A DNA stretch of 64,000 nt, taken from the NCBI GenBank assembly GCA_030537855.1, contig JAUNVD010000007.1:1-64000 (forward strand), given 5' to 3'. Positions 54,819 to 63,604 of the stretch are shown in pieces. How positions within the stretch are numbered: the first letter of the stretch is position 1; every line of letters starts with the position of its first letter. This stretch comes from Tissierellia bacterium (lineage in GTDB: Bacteria; Bacillota; Clostridia; Tissierellales; Peptoniphilaceae). A program made the position numbers and the translations under genes. The notes under the pieces were generated by a model. That model did no database searches. It was not told where the DNA came from and worked only from the letters and a program-made list of their open reading frames with translations.

Positions 54819-55844
54819 ATGAAACAGGAATCAAAAGGTCTTTTATTTTGTTTACTTTTAGCTGTCCCTTGTTATTATTTAGGAACTTTATTTCCCGTGA
54901 TAGGAGGGCCTGTTTTTGGTATTTTACTTGGTATTATTGTTGGTACTTTTTTACCAATACCTTCAATCCTTCACCAGGGGATTACCTTTACTTCTAAAAA
55001 AATTTTACAATATGCTGTGATTCTTTTAGGATTTGGCTTAAATATGAGGACAGTAATAGAAATTGGTACCACTAGTTTACCAATTATACTTGGAACGATA
55101 ACCACCGCTCTCTTACTTTCCTATTTTCTAGCCAAAGTATTAAATATTCCTAGAAATATTGCCACTCTTATTGGGGTAGGATCTTCAATATGTGGTGGGT
55201 CAGCTATTGCAGCTACAGCTCCTGTTATCAATGCGAAAGACCATGATATTGCCCAAGCTATTTCTGTAATCTTTTTATATAATATCCTTGCTGCCCTTAT
55301 TTTTCCCACCCTAGGTGGGCTTATTGGTTTTTCTAATGAAGGTTTTGCTTTATTTGCAGGAACAGCAGTAAATGATACCTCTAGTGTTACTGCTGCTGCA
55401 TCTTCTTGGGATGCTATCCATAAAACAGGAACTATGGTTTTAGACGAAGCAACAATTGTAAAGTTAACAAGGACTTTAGCTATCATCCCTATTACAATGG
55501 TACTAGCTATCTATGAAGCAAAGCAAAATACAAGAGGAAAAAAAGTTTCCATAAAAAAGATTTTTCCCACCTTTATTATTTACTTTTTAGTAGCATCCCT
55601 GTTAACTACTTTTGTGGATCAATTTGAAGATAATTCTTTTACTTTATTTTTAGAAAGTCTTTTTGCACAATTAAAAACTATTAGTAAATTTTTTATCGTT
55701 ATGGCAATGACTGCTATCGGTTTGAATACAGATGTTGTAAAATTAATTCGATCTGGAATCAAACCGATGGTTCAAGGTTTATGTCTTTGGATTTCCATAT
55801 CTTTTGTAAGTATACTTCTCCAAAAACTAATGGGAGTCTTTTAA
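54819..55844 (+). CDS. YeiH-family putative exporter (PSE/DUF340-like)
   Basis: 341-aa membrane protein with about ten segments. UPF0324/YeiH hallmarks: LLGFGLNMRTVIEIG, LIGVGSSICGGSAIAATAPVI and AGTAVNDTSSVTAAAS. Members are described as putative sulfate or sulfonate exporters; the substrate is unproven. The start at 54819 was chosen for GAGGAGG; an ATG five codons upstream lacks one. No LysR partner is adjacent. Confidence 0.92.
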   Translation: MKQESKGLLFCLLLAVPCYYLGTLFPVIGGPVFGILLGIIVGTFLPIPSILHQGITFTSKKILQYAVILLGFGLNMRTVIEIGTTSLPIILGTITTALLLSYFLAKVLNIPRNIATLIGVGSSICGGSAIAATAPVINAKDHDIAQAISVIFLYNILAALIFPTLGGLIGFSNEGFALFAGTAVNDTSSVTAAASSWDAIHKTGTMVLDEATIVKLTRTLAIIPITMVLAIYEAKQNTRGKKVSIKKIFPTFIIYFLVASLLTTFVDQFEDNSFTLFLESLFAQLKTISKFFIVMAMTAIGLNTDVVKLIRSGIKPMVQGLCLWISISFVSILLQKLMGVF

Positions 55845-55928
55845 AATAGTTTAACCTATTATATTAAAGGGTAAAGATAGTATGTTCATGAAAGTTTATA
55901 TTTAAAGAACTTAAAAAAGGAGGGTATT

Positions 55929-56141
55929 ATGAAATTAAGTGCAAGAAATACATTAAAAGGTAAAGTTGTAAGTGTGGAAACAGGTGCTGTCAATGGTATT
56001 GTAAAAATTGACATTGGCGGTGGGGTTATTATCACATCTTCTATTACCAATAATGCCATTAAAGAATTAGCTTTAGAAGAAGGAAAAGAAGCTTATGCTG
56101 TTATTAAAGCAAGTAATGTTATGGTTGGTGTAGATGAATAA
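55929..56141 (+). CDS. mop: Mop-type molybdate-binding protein (molbindin, TOBE domain)
   Basis: 70-aa single Mop domain: KLSARNTLKGKVVSVETGAV, then ITSSITNNAIKELAL and AYAVIKASNVMVGVDE. Such proteins assemble into hexamers that store molybdate or tungstate in the cytoplasm. It stands alone, about 12 kb from the nearest molybdenum operon, with AAGGAGG upstream and a terminator after it. Confidence 0.93.
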   Translation: MKLSARNTLKGKVVSVETGAVNGIVKIDIGGGVIITSSITNNAIKELALEEGKEAYAVIKASNVMVGVDE

Positions 56142-56143
56142 AA

Positions 56144-56197
56144 CCGCCTCTATAAAAGAGACGGCTTAGACCTAAGGTGAGTCCTTAGGTTTTTTTA
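56144..56197. terminator. back-to-back terminators for mop and ppa
   Basis: Plus strand: ACCTAAGG / CCTTAGGT (56170-56190) followed by seven T. Minus strand: CCGTCTCT / AGAGGCGG (56164-56144) followed by TTTTATT. Confidence 0.8.
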
Positions 56198-56722
56198 TAC
56201 AAATTTTTCTTGATAATGGTCCATAGCTTCTTGGATAATTTTTTTCGCTTCTTCCACACCATACACTTCTTTTACAGCTGTTTCTTTTCCTTCAAGTTCT
56301 TTATAGACTCGGAAAAAGTGACTAATTTCTTTACTAATATGTGTTGGTAGTTCTTCAATACTTTCATAATCTGCATATTCTGGATCAGCGGTTGGTACCC
56401 CTATAATTTTTTCATCAGGCTTTTCACTATCTACCATGATTAAAACTCCAATTGGTTTTACTTCCACTAAACTCATTGGTAATAAGGTTTCCGAACATAA
56501 AACTAATACATCAAGGGGATCATCATCTTTAGCATAAGTTCTAGGTATAAATCCATAGTTCGCAGGATAATGAGTTGAAGTATATAATACTCTATCTACT
56601 AATAACATTCCTGTCTTTTTATCAAGTTCATACTTTACATTTCCCTTTTTCCCAATTTCAATGACAGCCATAAATTTATTTACTCCAATACGACTATCTT
56701 CCATATCATGCCAAATATTCAT
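56195..56722 (-). CDS. ppa: inorganic pyrophosphatase, family I
   Basis: Soluble pyrophosphatase (175 aa), cleaving pyrophosphate to phosphate. Signatures: VIEIGKKGNVKYELDK, YPANYGFIPRTYAKDDDPLD with the metal-binding aspartates, and VDSEKPDEKIIGVP. Fluoride is a classic inhibitor of this enzyme family, and the gene lies in a fluoride-riboswitch operon, so it probably supplies extra enzyme under fluoride stress. The start at 56722 was chosen for GAGGAGG; it overlaps the antiporter gene by 17 bases. Confidence 0.94.
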   Translation of the reverse strand: MNIWHDMEDSRIGVNKFMAVIEIGKKGNVKYELDKKTGMLLVDRVLYTSTHYPANYGFIPRTYAKDDDPLDVLVLCSETLLPMSLVEVKPIGVLIMVDSEKPDEKIIGVPTADPEYADYESIEELPTHISKEISHFFRVYKELEGKETAVKEVYGVEEAKKIIQEAMDHYQEKFV

Positions 56723-57902
56723 GAAAACCCTCCTCAATTACTAAAAATTTCTGATACGTTTTTTCAATTAAAAATGCTCCTAATGGTGCTGTGATTAAAA
56801 TAGATAGTACAGCTACAGTAAGAGCCATATTTCCACAAGCTAAACCCATAGCTAGTGGTATTCCTCCAATAGCAGCTTGTACCGTTGCTTTTGGGGTATA
56901 AGCTATCATTGTAAAGATCTTTTCCTTAGTCGTGAAATTTGTTCCCAAACAAGAAAGAGCAACTCCTGTAACTCGAAATATTAGGGCTACTAAAATTAAT
57001 AGAACCGGGGCAAACCCAGCGGCAATAGCAAATTTTAGATTCACAGTTACCCCTACAAGGACAAATAACACTACCTCTCCTACTATCCATAGTTGAGATA
57101 CGCTTCTACCAAGTTCAAGGGATAATTCTTCATCTCCTCGTTTAATCCCAATACCTAAAAACATGATTGCTAATAAGGAAGCAAAGGGAATAGGAATAAT
57201 ATCTTCTACATAGGTCATAATAAATCCAATGGAAAAAATCAACATTAATTTTTTAGTATTTCCCATCTTAAATTTCTTCCAAAATTCTGTTAATAGTAGA
57301 CCAATGGCAAGACCAACAAAAATTCCTGTTACTAAAGAAATAGGAATATTATAAAAGCTAGCAGCTGTAATCTTTGTCCCTTTTACTAACCCAATAAATG
57401 CAGTAAATAGTACAATAACAAAAACATCATCTACTGAAGCACCAGCTAATATTAATTGTGGGATTCCCTTAGAAACTCCATACCCTTTTTCCAGTAATTG
57501 GATCATCTTTGGTACGATAACTGCAGGAGAAACTGCTGCAATAGTTGCACCTATCAACGCCGCTTCTGAAACAGTTACCCCTAGTAACTTTGGAGCTAGT
57601 AAGACAACTCCTATAATTTCAAAACAAGCAGGTAAGAAACACATCAAAATAGCAGGACGACCAATTTTATACAAATCATTTAGATTTAGAGATAGTCCAG
57701 CTCTCATTAAAATAATAATAAGTGCAATTTTACGTAATTCTGCAGAAATATTTAAAATAGAATCGTCTAATAAGTTTAATCCAAAGGGGCCAATCAAAAT
57801 TCCTGCAAGAATCATTCCAAATAATCCTGGAATATGAATTTTCTCTGCGATTTTAGCAAAGACCAATCCAAATAAAAAAATAAAAGCAATACTAATTAAC
57901 AT
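56706..57902 (-). CDS. cation:proton antiporter (Nha type) in a fluoride operon
   Basis: Monovalent cation/proton antiporter of the CPA superfamily (398 aa, about twelve segments). N-terminal GLVFAKIAEKIHIPGLFGMI and GILIGPFGLNL, the membrane-embedded ASVDDVFVIVLFTAF aspartate pair and the C-terminal TPKATVQAAIGGIPLAMGLA are typical. Antiporters of this type (NhaX) are a known gene class under fluoride riboswitch control, where they may relieve ion or pH stress from fluoride. The start at 57902 was chosen because TTTTGGAGG precedes it; the extra upstream codons lie inside the riboswitch. Confidence 0.9.
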   Translation of the reverse strand: MLISIAFIFLFGLVFAKIAEKIHIPGLFGMILAGILIGPFGLNLLDDSILNISAELRKIALIIILMRAGLSLNLNDLYKIGRPAILMCFLPACFEIIGVVLLAPKLLGVTVSEAALIGATIAAVSPAVIVPKMIQLLEKGYGVSKGIPQLILAGASVDDVFVIVLFTAFIGLVKGTKITAASFYNIPISLVTGIFVGLAIGLLLTEFWKKFKMGNTKKLMLIFSIGFIMTYVEDIIPIPFASLLAIMFLGIGIKRGDEELSLELGRSVSQLWIVGEVVLFVLVGVTVNLKFAIAAGFAPVLLILVALIFRVTGVALSCLGTNFTTKEKIFTMIAYTPKATVQAAIGGIPLAMGLACGNMALTVAVLSILITAPLGAFLIEKTYQKFLVIEEGFHEYLA

Positions 57903-57922
57903 AAAACACCTCCAAAACGCAG

Positions 57923-58013
57923 AAAAAGCTGACACCTTCTGCGTGTAATTGCAGAAGTCATCAGCTAAATAAGCGGTTTTGGCTAAGCCACGGGAGACAT
58001 CTTTCCCTTAGAA
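57923..58013 (-). promoter_or_regulatory. fluoride (crcB-type) riboswitch with terminator platform
   Basis: The minus-strand leader has the crcB aptamer pattern: GGGAAAGATGTCTCCC, an extra hairpin GGCTTAGCC, then AAAACCGC and finally GCTGATGACTTCTGC. GTC and GAC can form the pseudoknot. The last element (57965-57951) also pairs with GCAGAAGGTGTCAGC (57942-57928) followed by TTTTT, forming an intrinsic terminator that the folded aptamer would prevent. Expected outcome: fluoride switches on the antiporter and pyrophosphatase genes. Confidence 0.88.
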
Positions 58014-58017
58014 CTTT

Positions 58018-58046
58018 ATTATAGCATAAAGAAAATTTTTTGTCAC
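58018..58046 (-). promoter_or_regulatory. promoter of the fluoride operon
   Basis: Minus strand GTGACA (58046-58041), 17-base spacer, TATAAT (58023-58018). The predicted start lies at the first base of the aptamer. Confidence 0.75.
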
Positions 58047-58131
58047 TTTATTTTTTTAATACTAAAATTTTTTTAAAACGCAATAAATAGGGTATATCTA
58101 AGTACATAATAAGAAAGAAAAGAGGTATAAC

Positions 58132-58926
58132 ATGAAAAAAAGAATAGTATTTATCTTAGCAATTACAATGATCCTAAGTTTTGGAATGAATGTTTTTGCA
58201 AAACCAGAATCTGTCGATGCTCAAGTGTCAAAACAAAAGGTGACCTTTGATGACTTAGATGCTAAAATCGGGGCTTATAATATTCATGGAGAAAATTATT
58301 TTAAACTTCGTGATTTAGCAGCGTTAATCACAGGTACAAAGTCTTCCTTTAATGTTATCTATGACAAAAAAAGTGATTCTGTAACTATTATGACCAATGA
58401 AATTTACGAAAAACAAAAAGGAGATTTAGCACCTCTTCCCACAGGAAATAAAAAAGGTGTACCAACTCCTCAAAAATTATTTATTATCTATGTGGAAGAA
58501 CCGAATAAAACAAAACCTTTGGAAATCAAAGGATATAATATAGAAGGAAATAATTATTTTCGTCTACGAGATTTAGGTGAAAAAGTAGGATTTGGGGTTG
58601 CTTATAATTATAATACGAATACAGTTATGATTGATTCTGATTTTCCTGATATTAAAGATATTCCAAAAACCAATGATCAACCGGTGAACAAAAAGCCTAT
58701 TATAAAATTATTTGGATCTCCAAGAGCTTTTGAAACCATTGAAGCGAAAAAGATACTTGGTCGTTCTCATCATGGATTTGAATTTATGGACACAGATCAT
58801 AATCCAAAAGCAAAAGCAGAATTTGATGCTTTAGGAGGAGGGAAACTTCCTTTAATCGTCATTGGAGATACAAAAATATCCGGGTATGAACCAGAGAAAA
58901 TTTTAGAAGCCTTAAATAATTTATAA
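58132..58926 (+). CDS. exported stalk-domain protein with cysteine-less glutaredoxin-like tail
   Basis: 264-aa secreted protein. A signal peptide (about residues 1-23, ending NVFAKPE) is followed by two copper-amine-oxidase-N-like stalk repeats. Each has the pattern YNIHGENYFKLRDLAALITG or YNIEGNNYFRLRDLGEKVGF (about 40-90 and 120-165). The C-terminal 80 residues resemble a thioredoxin/glutaredoxin fold (IIKLFGSPRAFETIEAKKIL, then KLPLIVIGDTKISGYEPEKI with the cis-Pro). The position of the CxxC is occupied by SPRA, so it cannot be a normal thiol oxidoreductase. Likely a cell-surface binding or scaffold protein. Confidence 0.82.
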   Translation: MKKRIVFILAITMILSFGMNVFAKPESVDAQVSKQKVTFDDLDAKIGAYNIHGENYFKLRDLAALITGTKSSFNVIYDKKSDSVTIMTNEIYEKQKGDLAPLPTGNKKGVPTPQKLFIIYVEEPNKTKPLEIKGYNIEGNNYFRLRDLGEKVGFGVAYNYNTNTVMIDSDFPDIKDIPKTNDQPVNKKPIIKLFGSPRAFETIEAKKILGRSHHGFEFMDTDHNPKAKAEFDALGGGKLPLIVIGDTKISGYEPEKILEALNNL

Positions 58927-58930
58927 GATA

Positions 58931-58961
58931 AAGTTCGAGGACATCTCGAACTTTTATTTTT
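58931..58961 (+). terminator. terminator of the stalk-domain gene
   Basis: Perfect 9-bp stem AAGTTCGAG / CTCGAACTT followed by TTATTTTT. Confidence 0.88.
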
Positions 58962-59008
58962 AGGTAAATAGGGTATGTAAAAAACAAGAAGATAAAAGAG
59001 GTGATAAT

Positions 59009-59515
59009 ATGTCTATTTATGAAGTAATCCAAAATCGAAGAAGTATTCGTAAATACCAAGATCGTGAGATTCCAAAGGAAATTTTGGACAAAATTCTTGA
59101 AGCAGGACGACTTGCTCCCAGTGCTTCTAATGAGCAAAACTGGAAATTTATCATGGTTACAGAGCCAAAACTTTTACAAAAGGTAGCATCTTCTATGCCC
59201 CAAGATTTTGGAAGAGATGCAAAAGCAATATTGGTTTCCATCGGAGAAAAGGATTCTCGACAAATGCGTTGCGAACAACCAAAGGCAACGGTAGATTTAT
59301 CCATTGCCACTTCCTATATGCAATTAGTTGCTTGGGAAGAAGGTATAGGCTCTTGTTGGATTGGTTCCTTTTATGCTGATGTGGTTAAAGAAGCCTTAAA
59401 TATTCCAGAAAATATGACTCCAGTAGCTTTAACAACCTTAGGTTATCCAGGAGAAAATCCAGATCCTAGATTTCGAAAATCTAAAGATGAAGTGATTTCT
59501 TATAATAAATATTAA
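59009..59515 (+). CDS. nitroreductase family protein
   Basis: FMN-dependent NAD(P)H oxidoreductase fold (168 aa). N-terminal VIQNRRSIRKYQDREIPKEI with the FMN-phosphate-binding Arg cluster, then APSASNEQNWKFIMV and LGYPGENPDPRFRKS at the C-terminus. The electron acceptor in vivo is unknown. The ribosome site AGAGGTG precedes ATG. Monocistronic. Confidence 0.93.
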   Translation: MSIYEVIQNRRSIRKYQDREIPKEILDKILEAGRLAPSASNEQNWKFIMVTEPKLLQKVASSMPQDFGRDAKAILVSIGEKDSRQMRCEQPKATVDLSIATSYMQLVAWEEGIGSCWIGSFYADVVKEALNIPENMTPVALTTLGYPGENPDPRFRKSKDEVISYNKY

Positions 59516-59550
59516 AAAGGTTGCAGAGTTTTATTCTGCAACCTTTTAAA
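59514..59550. terminator. bidirectional terminator between nitroreductase and mgsA
   Basis: Perfect 13-bp stem AAAAGGTTGCAGA / TCTGCAACCTTTT between two convergent genes. Confidence 0.88.
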
Positions 59551-59968
59551 AACTAATCGGTTTATCTTTTCCTTTATGAATGACTTTTCGAAAGTCCAAG
59601 TATCCACGGTCCAGTCCTCGTAAAAGAACTTCTGCCGTTCCAATATTTGTCGCCAGTGGAATTTCGTAGACATCACAAAGTCGAATAAGAGCTGAAACAT
59701 CTGGTTCATGAGGCATCGGTGCTAAGGGATCCCTTAAAAAAATAATTAAATCTAGTGCATCTTCTGATATCATTGCTCCCATTTGCTGATCTCCACCATA
59801 GGGCCCTGATTTAAAACAATGAATAGATAGTCCTGTTTCTTCCATGATTCTCTTCCCAGTGGTACCTGTTGCATACAAATCATGTTGTTCCAATATATTT
59901 TGGTATGCGATGGCTAAATCTACAATCATTTCTTTTTTTCTGTCATGGGCAATTAAAGCTATTTTCAT
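59546..59968 (-). CDS. mgsA: methylglyoxal synthase
   Basis: Converts dihydroxyacetone phosphate to methylglyoxal, a phosphate-releasing bypass of lower glycolysis (140 aa). Signatures: [37 protein letters not shown] and the catalytic Asp region [16 protein letters not shown]. The start at 59968 follows GAGGTG. It lies seven bases after rtcB. It is physiologically linked to overflow from sugar or glycogen breakdown. Confidence 0.95.
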   Translation of the reverse strand: MKIALIAHDRKKEMIVDLAIAYQNILEQHDLYATGTTGKRIMEETGLSIHCFKSGPYGGDQQMGAMISEDALDLIIFLRDPLAPMPHEPDVSALIRLCDVYEIPLATNIGTAEVLLRGLDRGYLDFRKVIHKGKDKPISF

Positions 59969-59975
59969 AGTCACC

Positions 59976-61052
59976 TCATTCTACTGATTTAAAATTATAA
60001 ATTGGTCGTATTTGTTCTTCTATGTCCACAGAATCTCCAATAGCATTGATAATTTTTTTAGAATCTTTGTAGGCCATAGGAGCTTCATCAAGGGTTTTTT
60101 TATTTGCCGTTGTAGTATAAATCCCTTCCATCTCTTTTAAAAAGGACTTAGTACTTAAATGTTTCTTTGCTTGCCTTCGAGATAGTACTCTTCCAGCCCC
60201 ATGGGGAGCAGAGTAATTCCAATCAGGATTTCCCTTTCCTGTACAAATTAAAGAGCCTTCTTTCATATTTAAAGGAATTAATACTCTTTCCCCTTTCTTT
60301 GCACGGATAGCACCTTTTCGGATAATCTTATCTTCTAAACATACATAGTTATGAATCGTTTCCCAGGTTTTTATTCCATTTTGACCTTTACCATATAGAA
60401 ATTTTTTAATCTTTTCAAAAATAAGCTTCCGATTATAAGAAGCCCACGTTTGGGTTATTTCCATATCATGTAAATAGTCTTCTAGTAACCTTCCAGTGAT
60501 AAAACTTAAATTACCATAAGGATTTTCTTTCTTCCCTTTTCTTTGATAAATATCTGCAACTTGCTTTCCTAGATTTCTACTTCCTGTATGAATTACAAGA
60601 TATTTATTTTTCATTGTATCCTCATTGATTTCTATGAAATGATTTCCTCCACCTAAGGTTCCTAAGCTACGATAAATTCTATCCACATGTTCCAGTTCTT
60701 CAAAACATCTTAGCTTAGATACAAGATTGGTATCATCTGTAGCTCTATGATGGACTTGGAATCCACTGGGAATTTCCTGACGAATGAAAAAATCCAATCC
60801 TTTCAAAGGAATATCTAATTCCCCTAGTTCTCCCACTAACATTCCACATCCAATATCCACCCCTACAATATTAGGGCAAATTTTATCATCAAAAGTTAAA
60901 GTTGTCCCAATAACACAACCAGCTCCAGAATGGGCATCTGGCATAATACGTAACTTTTGCCCTTTCATTAAAGGGGAGTTTGCTAAATCCTTGATTTGTT
61001 TTTTACCATTTGAGTCTAAATCATCTGCAAAAATCTTTATGGATTCCTTCAT
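59976..61052 (-). CDS. rtcB: RtcB-type RNA ligase
   Basis: GTP-dependent ligase joining 2',3'-cyclic phosphate and 5'-OH RNA ends (358 aa, the short bacterial form). Motifs: [18 protein letters not shown], the metal-binding [22 protein letters not shown], and the GMP-accepting His region [18 protein letters not shown]. The C-terminus [17 protein letters not shown] is conserved. It is followed by mgsA and preceded by a zinc-ribbon gene ten bases away. No RtcA, archease or RtcR is present. Confidence 0.93.
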   Translation of the reverse strand: MKESIKIFADDLDSNGKKQIKDLANSPLMKGQKLRIMPDAHSGAGCVIGTTLTFDDKICPNIVGVDIGCGMLVGELGELDIPLKGLDFFIRQEIPSGFQVHHRATDDTNLVSKLRCFEELEHVDRIYRSLGTLGGGNHFIEINEDTMKNKYLVIHTGSRNLGKQVADIYQRKGKKENPYGNLSFITGRLLEDYLHDMEITQTWASYNRKLIFEKIKKFLYGKGQNGIKTWETIHNYVCLEDKIIRKGAIRAKKGERVLIPLNMKEGSLICTGKGNPDWNYSAPHGAGRVLSRRQAKKHLSTKSFLKEMEGIYTTTANKKTLDEAPMAYKDSKKIINAIGDSVDIEEQIRPIYNFKSVE

Positions 61053-61062
61053 AGCTTCCTTT

Positions 61063-61302
61063 CTATTTTTTTATTTTTGTCCCTGTGTAGGTAAATCCTT
61101 CTTGAATCATATCATAGTACTTCCCTTTATCTTTTCCAAAAAGAGATTTACACTTGGGACATTTTACATCTTCTCCAATAAGAATCGGGGAATGATAAAC
61201 CCTTGTTATTTTATTTTTATGACAACGAAGAACTTTCCCCGTTCCAATCTTCAAATACTTATACAGTTTTGTTTTACAATATGCACATTTAATCGTAAGC
61301 AA
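61063..61302 (-). CDS. small zinc-ribbon protein next to rtcB
   Basis: 79-aa basic protein with three Cys/His knots: CAYC (about residues 6-9), C27 with H28, and CPKC (about 48-51), plus VYHSPILIGEDVKC between. The layout suggests one or two zinc ribbons. The start is a TTG six bases after AAGGAG. The family is not identified. Being ten bases upstream of rtcB in the same direction suggests an RNA-binding or RNA-repair partner (inference). Confidence 0.75.
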   Translation of the reverse strand: MLTIKCAYCKTKLYKYLKIGTGKVLRCHKNKITRVYHSPILIGEDVKCPKCKSLFGKDKGKYYDMIQEGFTYTGTKIKK

Positions 61303-61316
61303 AGAAAACTCCTTTC

Positions 61317-61841
61317 CTAGATTATTTGAACTTGGCAGGATTGAAGGACATCAATGGCTGCTTTATGTTTTTCTGGGGTAACTCCTGCTGAACCTTTAGG
61401 ATCCACAAAGATTGGAACTTCTGTTAAATGAGCTTTTAATAATAAAGCATTGGAAATAACACAAATATCAGTACAAACTCCCATTATCCTTATAGAATCA
61501 ATCCCTTCCCTATGATTTAAATCCACTAAATAATTTGCCAAGTCTAAAGAACCAAAGGTATTTTTTTCAAAAACTTTAATATTTTTTTCCACTTGTAATG
61601 TTTTCAATGGTTCCACTAATTCATGACCTTCTGTTCCCTTAATACAATGGGGTATCGGTAAATACTTCCCTTCTTGAGTTTCTTTATAATCCTCCCCATG
61701 AGTATCTAAGGTATAAATAATTTCCCCTTGAAATTTCTTTACCTCTTCCACAACATAATGAACAACACTTTGTCCTTCCTTTGTAGCCAATGAACCATAA
61801 ATAAAATCTTTTTGCATATCAACCACAATTAAAACATCCAT
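61317..61841 (-). CDS. pncA: nicotinamidase / isochorismatase-fold hydrolase
   Basis: 174-aa cysteine hydrolase. Catalytic Asp9 in VVDMQKDF, the metal-proximal segment YTLDTHGEDYKET and the nucleophile Cys in GVCTDICVISNALLL. These match PncA, which deamidates nicotinamide in NAD salvage; a related amide substrate is possible. It lies 14 bases upstream of the zinc-ribbon gene, so pncA, zinc ribbon, rtcB and mgsA form one operon. Confidence 0.88.
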   Translation of the reverse strand: MDVLIVVDMQKDFIYGSLATKEGQSVVHYVVEEVKKFQGEIIYTLDTHGEDYKETQEGKYLPIPHCIKGTEGHELVEPLKTLQVEKNIKVFEKNTFGSLDLANYLVDLNHREGIDSIRIMGVCTDICVISNALLLKAHLTEVPIFVDPKGSAGVTPEKHKAAIDVLQSCQVQII

Positions 61842-61870
61842 GCTCTAAATCCTTTCGTTTTTCATAGATA

Positions 61871-63604
61871 TTATGCAATTTTCCATCCAATGGTTTTTTC
61901 TCTCATATTTACAAAGTCTTGATACAAACCTTTTTGCTCCATTAATTCTTTATGAGTTCCTAGTGCTTCAATCTTACCTTGGTTTAACACAATGATTTGA
62001 TCTGCATTTTCCACGGTTTTTAATCGATGGGCAATCATAATTACTGTTTTACTCTTCGTTAATTCTTCAATAGCATTTTGAACTAGATTTTCATTTTCCG
62101 GGTCAATATTTGCTGTAGCTTCATCTAGTATAATAATAGGAGCATCTTTCATAATAGCCCTTGCAAAAGAGATCCTTTGAGCTTCCCCTCCAGATAAAGA
62201 AGAACCACCTTCTCCTATTATAGTATCAAATCCATTCTCAAGTTTCATTATAAATTCATAACAATGTGCTTTTTTTGCTGCTTCTATTACCTCTTCTCGA
62301 GATTTTTCTGGAGAACCAAATTTTATATTATTGGCTATTGTATCGTTGAATAAATAAACATCTTGAAATACTACAGAAATTTGATCCCATAGTGCATCTA
62401 ATTTATAATCTCTAATATCCCTTCCATCAATGGTAATAGCACCAGAATCCACATCCCAAAATCTTGCAAGTAACATGGTAATGGTTGTCTTTCCTCCTCC
62501 AGAAGGTCCAACAATAGCTGTGGTAGTGTTTTCTTTAATTTTAAAACTTACATTTTTTATGACCTTTTCATTTTCGTAGGAAAAATCTACATTTTTAAAT
62601 TCAATATTGAAATGTTTAGGTTTTATATTTTGTCCGTCAATGTCCATAACAGGAATTTCTTCAATTTCTTTGATTTGATTCATAGAAAATCTTAGCATTT
62701 TAAAAAATGCAACAAACATCCCAGCTGTTTCTAGATGACTAAATAATAGAAAAGATGCAATAATCATAACAATCGATTCATAAATGGGCATGGAGCCGTC
62801 AATGAAAAATCGAATACTAAGGTACATAATAAGTATAGCTAAAAGCCGAATCCCAAAGGATAAAAGAAACATAAGTGGAATATAGGTTTTTTCTAAAGAA
62901 GTATTGATCCTTCGATTCCTTTCGATTTCTTTCATGTATTCTGAACTAGTATCATTTTTTAAATTAAAAGATTTTACAATTTGCATCCCTTGGACATATT
63001 CTAAGGTTTTTTCCACTAAACGCCCGTCAGATTCTATTTTCTTTCCAGAAAGCTTTTCTCCTTTTTTATTAATCATAGAAATAATAATAAAGAAATAAAT
63101 CATCGCACCAATACATACGAACCCTATTTTTAGATTAAAGTTTAAAAGTAATAAGGTCATAATCAAACTTAAGGTTAAACCTGATGTAAACTGAATTAAT
63201 ACTAAAGTTGCCACTTCTTGAAAATTATTACAGGTGTTTGTGGCAATACTTGTAATTTGACCTAGGGATTTTTTACTAAAATATCCCATAGGAACATATT
63301 TTAAATGGTCACCAATATCCATTCTCTTAGTAGCTGCAACATCATAACCAATTTCCGTTTGGAGCATGGTGGATTTAGCCTTTGAAATAATAATAAATAC
63401 CATAGCAATAGCCATAATCAAAAAGGCCTGTCCTATTAAAGAAACCTTTATATTTCCCTCTAAAATACCTTTCAAAACAATATAAATGGCTATTATTTTA
63501 GAAATATTTAAAAAACTTTCCACAATAGATAAAAGAATGGTTTTTCTTAATTTCCCTTTATCCTTCCCAATAAAGGCTTCAAAGTCTTTGTATAATTTAA
63601 ACAT
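61871..63604 (-). CDS. ABC exporter, fused permease-ATPase (second half of heterodimer)
   Basis: 577-aa ABC-B-type exporter subunit. Six membrane segments (about residues 15-300) are followed by the ATPase domain with Walker A GPSGGGKTTI, signature LSGGEAQRISFARAI and Walker B IILDEATANIDPEN. The start at 63604 was chosen for AGGAAGGTGG. It overlaps the preceding ABC gene by eight bases, the usual arrangement of heterodimeric exporters. Substrate unknown. Confidence 0.92.
   Translation of the reverse strand: MFKLYKDFEAFIGKDKGKLRKTILLSIVESFLNISKIIAIYIVLKGILEGNIKVSLIGQAFLIMAIAMVFIIISKAKSTMLQTEIGYDVAATKRMDIGDHLKYVPMGYFSKKSLGQITSIATNTCNNFQEVATLVLIQFTSGLTLSLIMTLLLLNFNLKIGFVCIGAMIYFFIIISMINKKGEKLSGKKIESDGRLVEKTLEYVQGMQIVKSFNLKNDTSSEYMKEIERNRRINTSLEKTYIPLMFLLSFGIRLLAILIMYLSIRFFIDGSMPIYESIVMIIASFLLFSHLETAGMFVAFFKMLRFSMNQIKEIEEIPVMDIDGQNIKPKHFNIEFKNVDFSYENEKVIKNVSFKIKENTTTAIVGPSGGGKTTITMLLARFWDVDSGAITIDGRDIRDYKLDALWDQISVVFQDVYLFNDTIANNIKFGSPEKSREEVIEAAKKAHCYEFIMKLENGFDTIIGEGGSSLSGGEAQRISFARAIMKDAPIIILDEATANIDPENENLVQNAIEELTKSKTVIMIAHRLKTVENADQIIVLNQGKIEALGTHKELMEQKGLYQDFVNMREKTIGWKIA

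Noticed and set aside
60784-61320. Plus-strand open frame of 178 codons over rtcB and the zinc-ribbon gene
   Set aside because: It is the reverse of well-supported coding sequence, has a low-complexity Phe/Ser/Ile-rich translation and no recognisable domain.
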